Assembly (NCBI RefSeq): GCF_000188035.1
Contig: NZ_AEUY02000005.1
Coordinates: forward strand, 434,001 to 498,000
Reading direction: 5' to 3'
Source of the DNA: Streptococcus pseudoporcinus LQ 940-04
Lineage (GTDB): Bacteria; Bacillota; Bacilli; Lactobacillales; Streptococcaceae
Length of the DNA: 64,000 nt
The first letter of the stretch is position 1; each line of letters starts with the position of its first letter. The notes below the pieces were generated by a model. The model did no database searches, had not been told where the DNA came from, and was given only the letters and a program-made list of their open reading frames with translations. Shown piece by piece: positions 17,916 through 26,464 of this stretch. The translations under genes and the position numbers were made by a program.

Positions 17916-18770
17916 TTAGTTACCATTTCTTTCTTTATTTTCTAACAGTTTTTCCATCACAATCATTGCGGCTACATAATCATTATGATTAAGATTGACC
18001 TTTCTCTTTTGTTCAATTTTTCTAGCTATTTTATCTGTTTCAGTAAGGATAAATCTTAAATTAGCTTCGATATCTTCCAAAGATTTGTTGCTATATAACT
18101 TTAGAAACTGATCTTCATCTACGATGTACTCAATGATCCCCTTATCATATTTTCCAAATGATAAGGTTTTTACTTCTTTCTGGGCTAAGATATCTTGCTT
18201 CAAAACTTCTATAAAGGCTGTTCTAATAGGATGTGATATCATAAATTCAGAATACATAAAATCCCTTCTTATTAAACCTTTAACAACGTATGTGCTGACC
18301 CAATATATTTCCTTTAATAATCTATTGAGACCAGCTTCAGATAATTGCTTGGTTTCATACAGTTCTTTACGTGCAAAATGGTAGCTACCATAAGCTTGTT
18401 TCTTATCTAAAAGGACCCTCGAAAAGGCATCATTTAAATGAGTGTCTAGAGATTCAGGCTTAATCAGCCTTAAATCAATTCTGGTCATATCTTTAAATTG
18501 CATAAGATAAGCAAAGCAGTCATAGTGATCTGTCTCTGAAGTCTCATCAGGCTTCTGCATGATGAGAATATCACCAAATTGATTCGGATAATCAGGGTCA
18601 CTAATAATATCTTCAATGAAATTCGTGACCCAAACAATATCGTAATCTTGATAATTATCTTTTACAGCTTCAGGATTAGCACGTGATCCGTTTAAGAGAA
18701 CAGCTTCAATTCTATCATCCTGCTTGGCAATAGTTACCACTAAATTCATTATCTCTTGTTCACTTCTCAT
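17916..18770 (-). CDS. AadE/AadK-like aminoglycoside 6-adenylyltransferase family protein
   Basis: Nucleotidyltransferase of 284 residues related to ANT(6) streptomycin adenylyltransferases. The minimal NTase signature is present: LNGSRANP near residue 25 followed by DYDIVWV near 43. The C-terminal helical domain is typical of the family. It is linked to the histidine phosphatase gene rather than to resistance genes or transposons, which points to a chromosomal house gene. Resistance cannot be assumed; no mobile element is visible around it. Confidence 0.75.
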   Translation of the reverse strand: MRSEQEIMNLVVTIAKQDDRIEAVLLNGSRANPEAVKDNYQDYDIVWVTNFIEDIISDPDYPNQFGDILIMQKPDETSETDHYDCFAYLMQFKDMTRIDLRLIKPESLDTHLNDAFSRVLLDKKQAYGSYHFARKELYETKQLSEAGLNRLLKEIYWVSTYVVKGLIRRDFMYSEFMISHPIRTAFIEVLKQDILAQKEVKTLSFGKYDKGIIEYIVDEDQFLKLYSNKSLEDIEANLRFILTETDKIARKIEQKRKVNLNHNDYVAAMIVMEKLLENKERNGN

Positions 18771-19311
18771 GTTATTTCTCTCTAACTGACTTCTAACACA
18801 AATAGCTTAACTTAAAAAGAGTTAAAACCCTCAAAATAATTATATCATAACGAGATTTGTACCGAAAAATGATTAACCTGTGCCAGTCAAGTTCTCGGTT
18901 CCCTCATTATAGTCGCTATCGAAACAGTAAACCATAGGCTAATAATTGAAAAAAGCTATTATAAAAGCAGAAATTGCTGTTTCACAATTCCTGCTTCTAT
19001 CATCATATCGCCTCATTTTTCCCCTAAAAGGTAGACCATAGGCTATTAAAAGGCTAGATATTAGAACTGAGTAAGGCGACTATAAGGAGTTGACTTTCTT
19101 GTACTCGTTAATTGTAAATAGTCTCTACTATATGGCTTTATTCCTTATTAAGTCATCTGCTTTCAAAAATTATTTCTCTCACTACACTGAAACCTCTCCG
19201 TTAGCTCTAGAAAAAGTCAAATTAACCTATTTTTTGGAGGCTTCTAATATCATATAAAACAGTATAACCACCTTTATCAATCAATGACACACCAATCGGT
19301 AAGAAGGTCAT
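18771..19311. other. Intergenic region with a duplicated 15-mer
   Basis: A 541-base gap between the adenylyltransferase-like gene and htpA. It contains the hairpin at 18966-18995 and a near-identical 15-mer twice: GTAAACCATAGGCTA at 18927-18941 and GTAGACCATAGGCTA at 19031-19045. No ORF is supported. Confidence 0.5.
18966..18995 (-). terminator. Probable terminator of the lmb-htpA operon
   Basis: AGCAG-A-AATTG / CAATT-C-CTGCT stem with an 8-base loop. On the minus strand it is followed by a T-rich run ending in six T. It is about 310 bases past the htpA stop, the only good hairpin before the next gene. Confidence 0.5.
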
Positions 19312-21792
19312 CTACTTAGGATCAACTCCTTCTTTTGGAGCTAGCTGGTTAACAGGGGCTTCTAAGGTTGCTCTATCTCCCCCAGACGTTGGTAAACTAT
19401 TGCTTTCTGAAGGTTGAGCTGCAGCAGGTTTATCTGCTTCTGGAAGAGTCACTTCTTTCTCTTTTGGTAGTGGCACATGTGGCTTTTCTTCAGTGGCTTT
19501 TGTTTCATTAGCTGCTGAATTCTCGCTTGGGATAGATGGTTTTTCAGATGGTTTTTCAGATGGCAACTTCTTATCCGCTTTTTTCTCACGCGCAGCATCT
19601 GATGCCCTTCTCTTAGCAACAAACTCTTGAGCTTTTTGCCACTCACTATCAGATAGGTCATTTTTCCTGATAGCTCTTAGAGAACCACCCTCAGCTCTTG
19701 GAATACTGAAGGAACCATCTCTCCAGACAAATGTTCTTGCATCAAGAATATCTTGAGGATCAAAAATATAGCCGTCTGTGCTAGCATAGCGCCCCTCTTT
19801 AAGGGCTTGTTGAACCTCTTGCACTGAATGAATAATCATCCAATTTGGAAGTCCATGGCGTTTTTCTACTGGTGTAACATTAACAATATATTTAGGTTGT
19901 TCTGTATGAGTCTTCTTCTCTCCTTTACCATGTGGCTGAGTCCATGGCTCTGGTCGAACTTCTGGATGACTCATTAAATATTTAATTGTCGCAATCTGTT
20001 CTTTTTTAAGGTTATCATATCTCACCACGTGGATATGGTCAATATGAGGAATGATAAATTCAACACCTGTATCATAAGAAGCATTGCCAACATGCATTGG
20101 TAAGCTATCAAGGTTTACTAAGAGTGCTGGTTTGATGCCGTCATCCTTAATATCATATTTATAGTGATTTTTATCTTTAAGCATCAACTCTTGTTCTGCA
20201 AAAGCAATTTGGGTTAAATCAAGATGATCACGATCATAAAAATAATCCTTACCATCTTTAGTCATCATATAACCGACTTTACCCTCGTTCACAACTTTAC
20301 GGCTAACGTTTTTAGCATCAAATGGGAGTTTTTCTTCTTCTGTTCCCTCTAATGATTTTGCTAATTCCTTATCTTGCCCTTTAGCTTTCAACCATTCTGC
20401 AACTTGATCCAGTTCATTTTGTTCTAATTCACCAAACCCTACATAGTGAAAATGAGAGCCATGTCTAGCAGTTACTCCTGATTTATCCACAGAGTAAATA
20501 GACTCCTTACTAAAGACATAGTTATCACTAGTATCATAAGGTTTACCATCAAGCCCTTTACCATAAGCTCTAATAGAATGCCCTAAAAAAGTATGAATGA
20601 CTTTTTTAGTTTTATCTTTATCTGGTTGATGTGGTTTTGGAGTATCATGTGTTTGGCCTGCTAAATAGCGGTCAGCTAGCAAGATTTCCAAGGCTGACAA
20701 TTGATTACGAGGAATAATATGATAGTGATCTCCGTGAGGGACAACATAACCAAAATCATTAGCCCTTACTACCTGTGTTGGTTCAAATATCAGTCCATCT
20801 GATTCAACATGGCGATCTTTTAAATCCATCCTATGCAAGAGATCTAAAAGTTCTTTAAATGATTTACCCTCATAACCACTATTATTTTGTTTATCAGAAG
20901 AGGAGCTTCCACTTGGTCTGTGTGATGAAGAACATTGATTTCCATTATGCCATCCATGACCCGGAGTCCAATGTCCTCCAGTCTCACGATGAGAGCTTGA
21001 ATTTGGGAATGGATGGTAACCAGTATGATGTGAGCTTCTTGAGCCTCCACCATTTTTTTGACTCCAATAAGCCTGCGCAGCGGCTAATTCACTTGGGGAT
21101 AGATCTTTTTTGGGAATATAATGGAAATGATTACCATGCGGAACCAAATAAGCATCGCCAAAGTCATCAATCACATCGGTTGGACTAAAGATATAACCAT
21201 CATCAGTCGTATAACGTCCTTGACTTCTGGCTTGATTAACTGCTACAACTTCTGCTTTACTAAGATGTGAAACCTTAGCTAGGCCCTTTTCTTTTGCTTC
21301 TCTAGATCCCTTGGCAGCTTGCTCTGCAATTTCTTGTTTGCTACGAATATTTTTACGCTGGCTTCCCGGCTTGAGATAAACATAGTATTTCCCATCTACC
21401 TTAATGATATAACCGTCTAAGACTTCATTAACGACATCAGATTGTTTAAACTGATAATTAGGATCAGTCATTATTAATTCTTCACTAAGAATAGCATCAT
21501 AAGGTACTTTCCCATTGTAAAAATGGAAATGATCGCCATGAGATGTCACATAGCCTTGATCAGTAATTTTAACTACTATCTGTTCTGCAGTGATACCTTC
21601 TTCAGCACTAACCTGATCCATGGTTTTATCTTTTTTAGATGCTTGCCTACTTTTCTTGATATCATTGACGTATGCAATTTTGTTATCTTTAGCAGCTGTA
21701 GTTACTTGATGCTTACCTAATTGGTAAAGTCCCATATGACTAGCTAGTAAAATAGCAGCGACGGAACCAGCGTAAATATATTTCTTTTTCAA
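19312..21792 (-). CDS. htpA: Histidine triad surface protein HtpA/PhtD
   Basis: Zinc-binding polyhistidine triad protein of 826 residues on the cell surface. Signal/anchor segment at about 5-25. Five HxxHxH triads are visible: HGDHFH at 85-90, HGNHFH at 219-224, then HGDHYH, HGSHFH and HIDHIH. A His/Ser-rich linker lies near residues 250-300 and the C-terminal tail is Pro/Lys/Glu-rich. It is thought to gather zinc and hand it to the lipoprotein AdcAII/Lmb. It is 13 bases downstream of lmb and shares its AdcR-type operator. Confidence 0.93.
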   Translation of the reverse strand: MKKKYIYAGSVAAILLASHMGLYQLGKHQVTTAAKDNKIAYVNDIKKSRQASKKDKTMDQVSAEEGITAEQIVVKITDQGYVTSHGDHFHFYNGKVPYDAILSEELIMTDPNYQFKQSDVVNEVLDGYIIKVDGKYYVYLKPGSQRKNIRSKQEIAEQAAKGSREAKEKGLAKVSHLSKAEVVAVNQARSQGRYTTDDGYIFSPTDVIDDFGDAYLVPHGNHFHYIPKKDLSPSELAAAQAYWSQKNGGGSRSSHHTGYHPFPNSSSHRETGGHWTPGHGWHNGNQCSSSHRPSGSSSSDKQNNSGYEGKSFKELLDLLHRMDLKDRHVESDGLIFEPTQVVRANDFGYVVPHGDHYHIIPRNQLSALEILLADRYLAGQTHDTPKPHQPDKDKTKKVIHTFLGHSIRAYGKGLDGKPYDTSDNYVFSKESIYSVDKSGVTARHGSHFHYVGFGELEQNELDQVAEWLKAKGQDKELAKSLEGTEEEKLPFDAKNVSRKVVNEGKVGYMMTKDGKDYFYDRDHLDLTQIAFAEQELMLKDKNHYKYDIKDDGIKPALLVNLDSLPMHVGNASYDTGVEFIIPHIDHIHVVRYDNLKKEQIATIKYLMSHPEVRPEPWTQPHGKGEKKTHTEQPKYIVNVTPVEKRHGLPNWMIIHSVQEVQQALKEGRYASTDGYIFDPQDILDARTFVWRDGSFSIPRAEGGSLRAIRKNDLSDSEWQKAQEFVAKRRASDAAREKKADKKLPSEKPSEKPSIPSENSAANETKATEEKPHVPLPKEKEVTLPEADKPAAAQPSESNSLPTSGGDRATLEAPVNQLAPKEGVDPK

Positions 21793-21805
21793 ATCCTATC
21801 TCCTT

Positions 21806-22726
21806 TTATTTTAAACTTTGATAAAGAACTTCCATATTTTTTCTAAGATTTTCTAAATATGATTTATCACTATGTGGGGCAGATTCTAATGGACTTAACC
21901 TTTTAACCTTAGCCTTAGTTGCCTTGGCAATAGTATGAGCAATTTTCGGACTAACATTGTCTTCTGCAAAAATCGTCTTCACCTTATACTCTTTAATAAA
22001 AGCTTGAATCTCAGTTAACTGACGTGGAGATGGTTCTTGGTCTGGGGAAATTCCCGAAATTCCTAACTGTTTCAAGCCAAAACGCTTGGCTAAATAAGAA
22101 AAGGCTGTATGCTGGGTTACAAAGGTTTTCGATTTTACGGCTTTAAATTTTTTCTGATACTCCCTTGCTAACTGATCTGCTTTCTGCTTAAATGATTTAG
22201 CATTTTTGCTATAGTATTCTGCGTTTTTGGGATCTATTTGACTCAATTTTTTTCCGATACTTAATGCTTCTTCTCCAGCTAAAACAGGGTCTGTCCAAGT
22301 ATGAGGATCATACAGGGTTGCTGGATCAATCCCTTCTGTTACCTCGACGTCCTCTAACCCATTAACTCTATCTAAACTTAATGATTTTGAAGCTTCAAAG
22401 GCAGTAGCCTTAGTTTTCTTAAGATTAAAATCTAAGTCATCTGCCCAGGATTCTAAAGTATGTGAATGGTAAATAAATAAATCTGCATCGTATATGGCTG
22501 CAACATCATTAGCCGAGGGTTCAAAGGAATGAATGCCAGCACCAGACTGAATCATTCTGACATCATTTAAATCTCCTGAGACTTCTTTTGTCATGGCATA
22601 TATCGGATAAAAACTTGTTACAATAGATAGTCCATGCCGATCAGAACTAGGTTTGACCGCTTTCTGACAGCCAGAAGTAGCAAACAAACCAATGATCAGA
22701 AAAAAAGTTAAAACTATTCTTTTCAT
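21806..22726 (-). CDS. lmb: Zinc-binding lipoprotein Lmb/AdcAII
   Basis: Cluster A-I (ZnuA-like) metal-binding lipoprotein of 306 residues that supplies zinc to the AdcCB importer and has been reported to bind laminin. A lipobox (ATSGC, Cys20) follows the signal peptide. The metal-site His are in GAGIHSFEPS, DPHTWTDP and VTQHTAFSYL, and the C-terminal FAEDNVSPK carries the acidic ligand. It leads the lmb-htpA operon behind three AdcR-type boxes. Confidence 0.94.
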   Translation of the reverse strand: MKRIVLTFFLIIGLFATSGCQKAVKPSSDRHGLSIVTSFYPIYAMTKEVSGDLNDVRMIQSGAGIHSFEPSANDVAAIYDADLFIYHSHTLESWADDLDFNLKKTKATAFEASKSLSLDRVNGLEDVEVTEGIDPATLYDPHTWTDPVLAGEEALSIGKKLSQIDPKNAEYYSKNAKSFKQKADQLAREYQKKFKAVKSKTFVTQHTAFSYLAKRFGLKQLGISGISPDQEPSPRQLTEIQAFIKEYKVKTIFAEDNVSPKIAHTIAKATKAKVKRLSPLESAPHSDKSYLENLRKNMEVLYQSLK

Positions 22727-22746
22727 AAGGCTCCTTTATAAATTTT

Positions 22747-22781
22747 TTAACCGGTTCTTAACCGGTTCTTAACCAGTTAAT
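22747..22781. promoter_or_regulatory. Triple AdcR-type operator upstream of lmb-htpA
   Basis: Three tandem copies of the AdcR half-consensus (TTAACCGGTT, TTAACCGGTT, then full TTAACCAGTTAA) lie 20-55 bases before the lmb ATG. Zinc-loaded AdcR would be expected to repress here. It is a very strong match to TTAACYRGTTAA. Confidence 0.85.
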
Positions 22782-22909
22782 CTTAACGCTAATTAATCTA
22801 ATTGTCAACATTTTATAATAATTTTACTTTAAAAAGCCCTCTCATAACAGTTGTCACAAACTTTCCTAAGTTTTAACCACCAATCATCATCAAGCTTCCA
22901 ACCACACGC

Positions 22910-22932
22910 AAAAAAGCCTTTAATAAAGGCTC
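22910..22932 (-). terminator. Terminator downstream of ropB
   Basis: AAAGCCTTTA / TAAAGGCT hairpin followed on the minus strand by a six-T run. It lies between the ropB stop and the lmb operator region, and ends minus-strand transcripts from ropB. Confidence 0.6.
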
Positions 22933-23079
22933 TTCTGTGTCTTCCTACCTCTTTTTGAACTTAAAAGATGGGATAGGCGGTGATATAAGATACTAAAAAA
23001 TTTATTATAACTGTCAAGGCCTTACAACTTAAAAAGGGGCTTGCCTTTTCACAATAGACTCGATTAGCATGTGAAAAGG

Positions 23080-23919
23080 TTAAGTTTTATTTTTAATATC
23101 TTGTAAATAGGACTTAAACATTTTATGGACTGTTTTACAATTCAATAATTGAAAAACCTGTAATATTTTTTCGCATTTTTGCTCAGCTCCTTTTTGACCA
23201 TAAATCATACCAATGATTCCCTCAAAAAAGGAAATACAGCACCTTTCATACAAACAATCTTCATTTAAATTATAATTTTTAATTTGTGCTAGAATATCGG
23301 CTGCTTTGTGGTACTCCTCTCTTTGAATAAATAGGATAAGCATATTCACGAACATTCTAATAGACTCATTTCCATAACACCTCAATGTATTATATCTATC
23401 AAGGTTTAAGATAACTTTGGAAAAAATGATTTCAATGAAATTAGAATCAAAAATAAACATACAGTTGTTAAACAGTACCGTTTCATAATGACTCCATGTT
23501 TCCATATTAACAAGATAGTTTGACAGATAGAGGCGCTCTTTAAGACAATCTTCATTAGTTAACATAGCCAATAAAACCTTTACCAAAGCAAAAAGGTTTT
23601 TTTCTTCGGTCGATTTACTATCTTTGTAGGACTCCAGAATGTGATTTAATCCTGATATATTTTGCGTTTCAAAGTATTGTTTAGCTGTATCCATATCAGT
23701 AAATTCTTGATAGCGTTTGAAATTATTACTAATAAAGAGAAATTCATCAACATTTACATTTAGATTATCCAAGATATACAGTAACTTTGTAGAAGAAATA
23801 TCAAGATTGTTCTTGATAAAACGGTGATAGGTCTGTCTGGTTAAGTAATCACCGCAAACTTGTTTAATAGGAATATTTTTTGAATGCCTAATAAATTCGA
23901 CGGTTTCGCCAAGTTCCAT
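23080..23919 (-). CDS. ropB: Rgg-family peptide-responsive regulator RopB
   Basis: Rgg regulator of 279 residues. An N-terminal helix-turn-helix (about 1-65) precedes an all-helical, TPR-like peptide-binding domain. In S. pyogenes RopB senses the peptide SIP and activates speB. The gene is divergent from sip-speB, exactly as in S. pyogenes, and N-terminal phrases such as LGETVEFIRHSKNI and TRQTYHRFIKNN fit RopB. A dyad lies between the two divergent starts. Regulatory function is inferred from family and context. Confidence 0.92.
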   Translation of the reverse strand: MELGETVEFIRHSKNIPIKQVCGDYLTRQTYHRFIKNNLDISSTKLLYILDNLNVNVDEFLFISNNFKRYQEFTDMDTAKQYFETQNISGLNHILESYKDSKSTEEKNLFALVKVLLAMLTNEDCLKERLYLSNYLVNMETWSHYETVLFNNCMFIFDSNFIEIIFSKVILNLDRYNTLRCYGNESIRMFVNMLILFIQREEYHKAADILAQIKNYNLNEDCLYERCCISFFEGIIGMIYGQKGAEQKCEKILQVFQLLNCKTVHKMFKSYLQDIKNKT

Positions 23920-23950
23920 TTTAAGCCTCCTTAATTTATGTCAAAAATAC

Positions 23951-23975
23951 GTTACTATTGTACATAATGCGTAAC
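23951..23975. promoter_or_regulatory. Candidate RopB operator
   Basis: An inverted repeat with arms GTTAC (23951-23955) and GTAAC (23971-23975), 15 bases apart. It lies between ropB and sip, about 50-60 bases before the likely start of the sip transcript. That is a natural position for an activator such as peptide-bound RopB, and it could also autoregulate ropB. Confidence 0.5.
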
Positions 23976-24003
23976 AAATCATCTATTTAATCCCAGGCTG
24001 TTT

Positions 24004-24009
24004 TAATAT
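24004..24009 (+). promoter_or_regulatory. Likely -10 element of the sip/speB promoter
   Basis: TAATAT in an AT-rich stretch, 35 bases before the sip ATG. No good -35 is seen at the right spacing, as expected for an activator-dependent promoter. The call is tentative. Confidence 0.35.
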
Positions 24010-24043
24010 ATAGCTAAAAGGAATTTAAAAGGAGGTACGTGTT

Positions 24044-24070
24044 ATGTGGTTATTATTATTGTTTCTGTAG
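24044..24070 (+). CDS. sip: SpeB-inducing peptide SIP, 8-residue leaderless signal
   Basis: An eight-codon ORF encoding MWLLLLFL and ending in TAG. AAAAGGAGG (24027-24035) sits 8 bases before the ATG. The sequence is, to my knowledge, identical to SIP of S. pyogenes, a leaderless peptide exported without processing, re-imported, and bound by RopB to switch on speB at high density. It lies between ropB and speB on the speB strand, with about 600 bases of leader before speB, again as in S. pyogenes. Its size hides it from automatic gene calling. Confidence 0.93.
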   Translation: MWLLLLFL

Positions 24071-24667
24071 GTGCAGGGCAAAATGATGGTGGTTAAGAAT
24101 AGGGAATCAACTAAAATGGTTGACTAACAGATTAATTGGCTTACTTCTTATTATCAGTATTTTCAACCTCATTGTCAACTATAATAGGTTATTATTGTCC
24201 GCAATCATGACTAAAAAGTTGCCTTCTTTAGATGAATAATTAGGAGAAGACCACTGAAAAGTGAGGTTTTATAAATTGTAGTGATCATAACAAAGTAGGT
24301 TTCACTAGGTGACAAATATTCCAAAAAAAGATTACCTAACCTCTAAGCCAAGATCTCAAAAAAGTCTACCCCATGACAGATCCGCAAAAAAACTATTTCC
24401 GGAAAAGGAAATGCTATTTAATCACTCCCTAGGCTAAATCTTTCTCGACCTTATCAAGTCTCAGTGGTATGACAAGGATTTATCTAGACCTTATAAGAGA
24501 TAAGTAGAATCCATCATCATTACTAGTGCTTTAATTCGGGAGCCAAGAAATGTTTTCATGCAAAAATGAAAGCATTAGACGGCCTCATTTTTAAGTCTGG
24601 AGGTGTGTCCAATGTACTGTTAGGTTATAAACGTATTAAGCTAACTTATTTTATGGAGGTTTTAATC
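24071..24667 (+). other. Long sip-speB leader
   Basis: About 600 bases without a supported gene, presumably transcribed as the sip-speB leader. An in-frame ATG for speB at 24566 lacks a ribosome binding site, so I treat the segment as untranslated. Confidence 0.5.
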
Positions 24668-25867
24668 ATGAACAAAAAGAAATTAGGTATTAAGTTATTA
24701 AGTATTTTAACATTAAGTGGATTTGTCCTTGCTAATCCAGTTTTTGCATCTGAAAACTTTGGTCGTAATGAACAAGAAGCTAAAGACTCAGCTATCACCT
24801 TTATTCAAAAAACAGAATCTATCAAAGCAAAAGCTGGGGGCGATGTCCACAACATTAAATTAGATAAAGTAGCATTAAATGACCAACTTTCTCAATCTAA
24901 CATGTATGTCTATAACATCTCTACTGGTGGATTTGTCATCGTTTCTGCCGATAAACGTTCTCCAGAGATTTTAGGCTATTCTACAAAAGGCTCATTCGAT
25001 GCCAATAATAAAGAAAACATTGCTTCCTTTATTGAAAGTTATGCTAAACAAATTTCAGAAAATAAAAAAATAGACGTTACCTACAATAATACCACTGACA
25101 TTAAACATCCCGTTGTTAACTCTCTTCTTGATGCCAAAGGTATCCACTATAATCAAGGAAACCCTTACAATCTCTTAACACCTGTTATTGAAAAAGTAGC
25201 ACCAGGAGAAAGGTCTCACGTAGGTCAAAATTCAGCAACAGGATGTGTAGCTACTGCAACTGTACAAATTATGAAATACCATAATTATCCAAACAAAGGG
25301 CTACAAGATCATACCTACACTATAAAATCAAGCAACCCGTACTTCAATCATCCTAAGACCTTATTTGCAGCTATCTCCAACAGAGAATACAATTGGAACA
25401 ATATCTTACCTGCTTACTCAGGAAGTGAAAGCGATGTCCAAAAGAATGCTATTTCAGAATTAATGTCTGATGTCGGTATTTCAGTAGACATGGACTACGG
25501 CCCATCCAGTGGTTCTGCAGGTAGCCCTCTTGTTCAAAGAGCTTTGAAAGAAAACTTTGGCTATGCCCAATCTGTTCACGAAATTAAACGCTCATCATTT
25601 AGCAAAGAAGATTGGGAAACACAAATTGACAATGAATTAGCACAAAACCAACCAGTTTACTACCAAGGTGTTGGTACTGAAGGTGGACATGCCTTTGTTA
25701 TTGACGGTGCTGACGGAAACGACTTCTACCACGTTAACTGGGGTTGGGGCGGCGTTTCTGATGGATTCTTCAGACTAGATGCTCTAAATCCTTCCGCTCT
25801 TGGTACTGGTGGCGGTGCTGGTGGCTTCAATGATTACCAAAGTGCCGTTGTCGGAATCAAACCTTAG
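24668..25867 (+). CDS. speB: Streptopain-type C10 cysteine protease SpeB
   Basis: Secreted cysteine protease of 399 residues (S. pyogenes: 398). Signal peptide 1-27 (PVFA cleavage), inhibitory propeptide 28-146, mature enzyme from about His147. Catalytic Cys193 is in SATGCVAT and His341 in [10 protein letters not shown], followed by the NWGWGG loop, all shifted by one from C192/H340. I chose the ATG at 24668 because GGAGG at 24655-24659 precedes it and the signal peptide begins there. From recollection identity to S. pyogenes SpeB is high but clearly not complete. All catalytic features are intact, so the enzyme should be active. Confidence 0.94.
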
Positions 25868-25874
25868 TATAGCT

Positions 25875-26171
25875 ATGGATTTCGTTAGAACAGAAGCACA
25901 AGCACATCAGGAAGCTGAGACATTCTGTCAAGCAAACCCACAACATAACGATGTGCGTGTACAGCAGTTAATTTATCCTTTAGATAATAGTCATACAAGT
26001 AGTGAAGTATACATCTATTCTCTCTTTCCAACAGGCTTTATTATTGTGTCCGGAGATACAAGAGCACATACAATTTTAGGGTATTCTTTTAACAATGACC
26101 TTGATATCAACCAAAAAAGTGTATGGGGCATGATAGAAGCTTATCAAGAACAAATTAAGTCTTTGGATTAA
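25875..26171 (+). CDS. spi: SpeB inhibitor Spi
   Basis: Protein of 98 residues starting 7 bases after the speB stop. Its central part (TGFIIVSGDTRAHTILGYS) mirrors the SpeB propeptide ([19 protein letters not shown]), and the preceding EVYIYSL matches NMYVYNI. Spi in S. pyogenes is such a propeptide mimic that keeps SpeB inactive inside the cell; there is no signal peptide here, which fits. I chose the ATG at 25875; an upstream in-frame start overlaps speB. The ribosome binding site is weak, so translation may couple to speB. In S. pyogenes prsA follows; here it does not. Confidence 0.85.
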   Translation: MDFVRTEAQAHQEAETFCQANPQHNDVRVQQLIYPLDNSHTSSEVYIYSLFPTGFIIVSGDTRAHTILGYSFNNDLDINQKSVWGMIEAYQEQIKSLD

Positions 26172-26362
26172 GACACTAGTTGTCTCGCATTGACTATCGT
26201 TTAACCATCATTTGAAGCCAAATCCTAAAAATCGCTATTTTTGATGCACGACACTAACTTAAGTGATTACTATCATTAAGGGAAAACTGCTAAATGTAAC
26301 ATAGTCACCCATTGAGTCGACCATTCTGGCCACTTGATGTTGCCTCCAGACTATTGCCAAGC

Positions 26363-26397
26363 AAAGAACCGAGTTCTATATAGAGCTCGGTTCTTTT
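26363..26397 (+). terminator. Terminator of speB-spi
   Basis: AAAGAACCGAG / CTCGGTTCTTT stem with a 12-base AT-rich loop and T-run, about 190 bases past spi. Strong intrinsic terminator. Confidence 0.8.
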
Positions 26398-26464
26398 ACT
26401 ATTTTAACTAGTGGTTACCTCAGTTTTTTAGCCTTTTACCCTTAGTAAGCCATTTCATTTAAAT

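Larger units (their letters stand above)
22727..23079. other. ropB-lmb intergenic region
   Basis: A 353-base gap with the lmb leader and AdcR-type boxes on the left. Two ropB terminators lie further right: the T-tailed hairpin at 22910-22932 and a 10-bp stem CCTTTTCACA / TGTGAAAAGG at 23044-23079 that abuts the ropB stop. Nothing else is recognised. Confidence 0.6.

Noticed and set aside
17916..18770. Reading the adenylyltransferase-like gene as acquired streptomycin resistance
   Set aside because: No transposon, plasmid or other resistance gene nearby, and it seems co-transcribed with a house phosphatase gene; family similarity alone does not show resistance.
24566..24667. An N-terminal extension of speB from an upstream ATG
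   Set aside because: No ribosome binding site, and the extension would bury the signal peptide.
25800..26171. A longer spi frame starting inside speB
   Set aside because: The extra 25 codons overlap the speB 3' end and are explained by its Gly-rich codons read in another frame; the ATG at 25875 gives a product that matches the propeptide.
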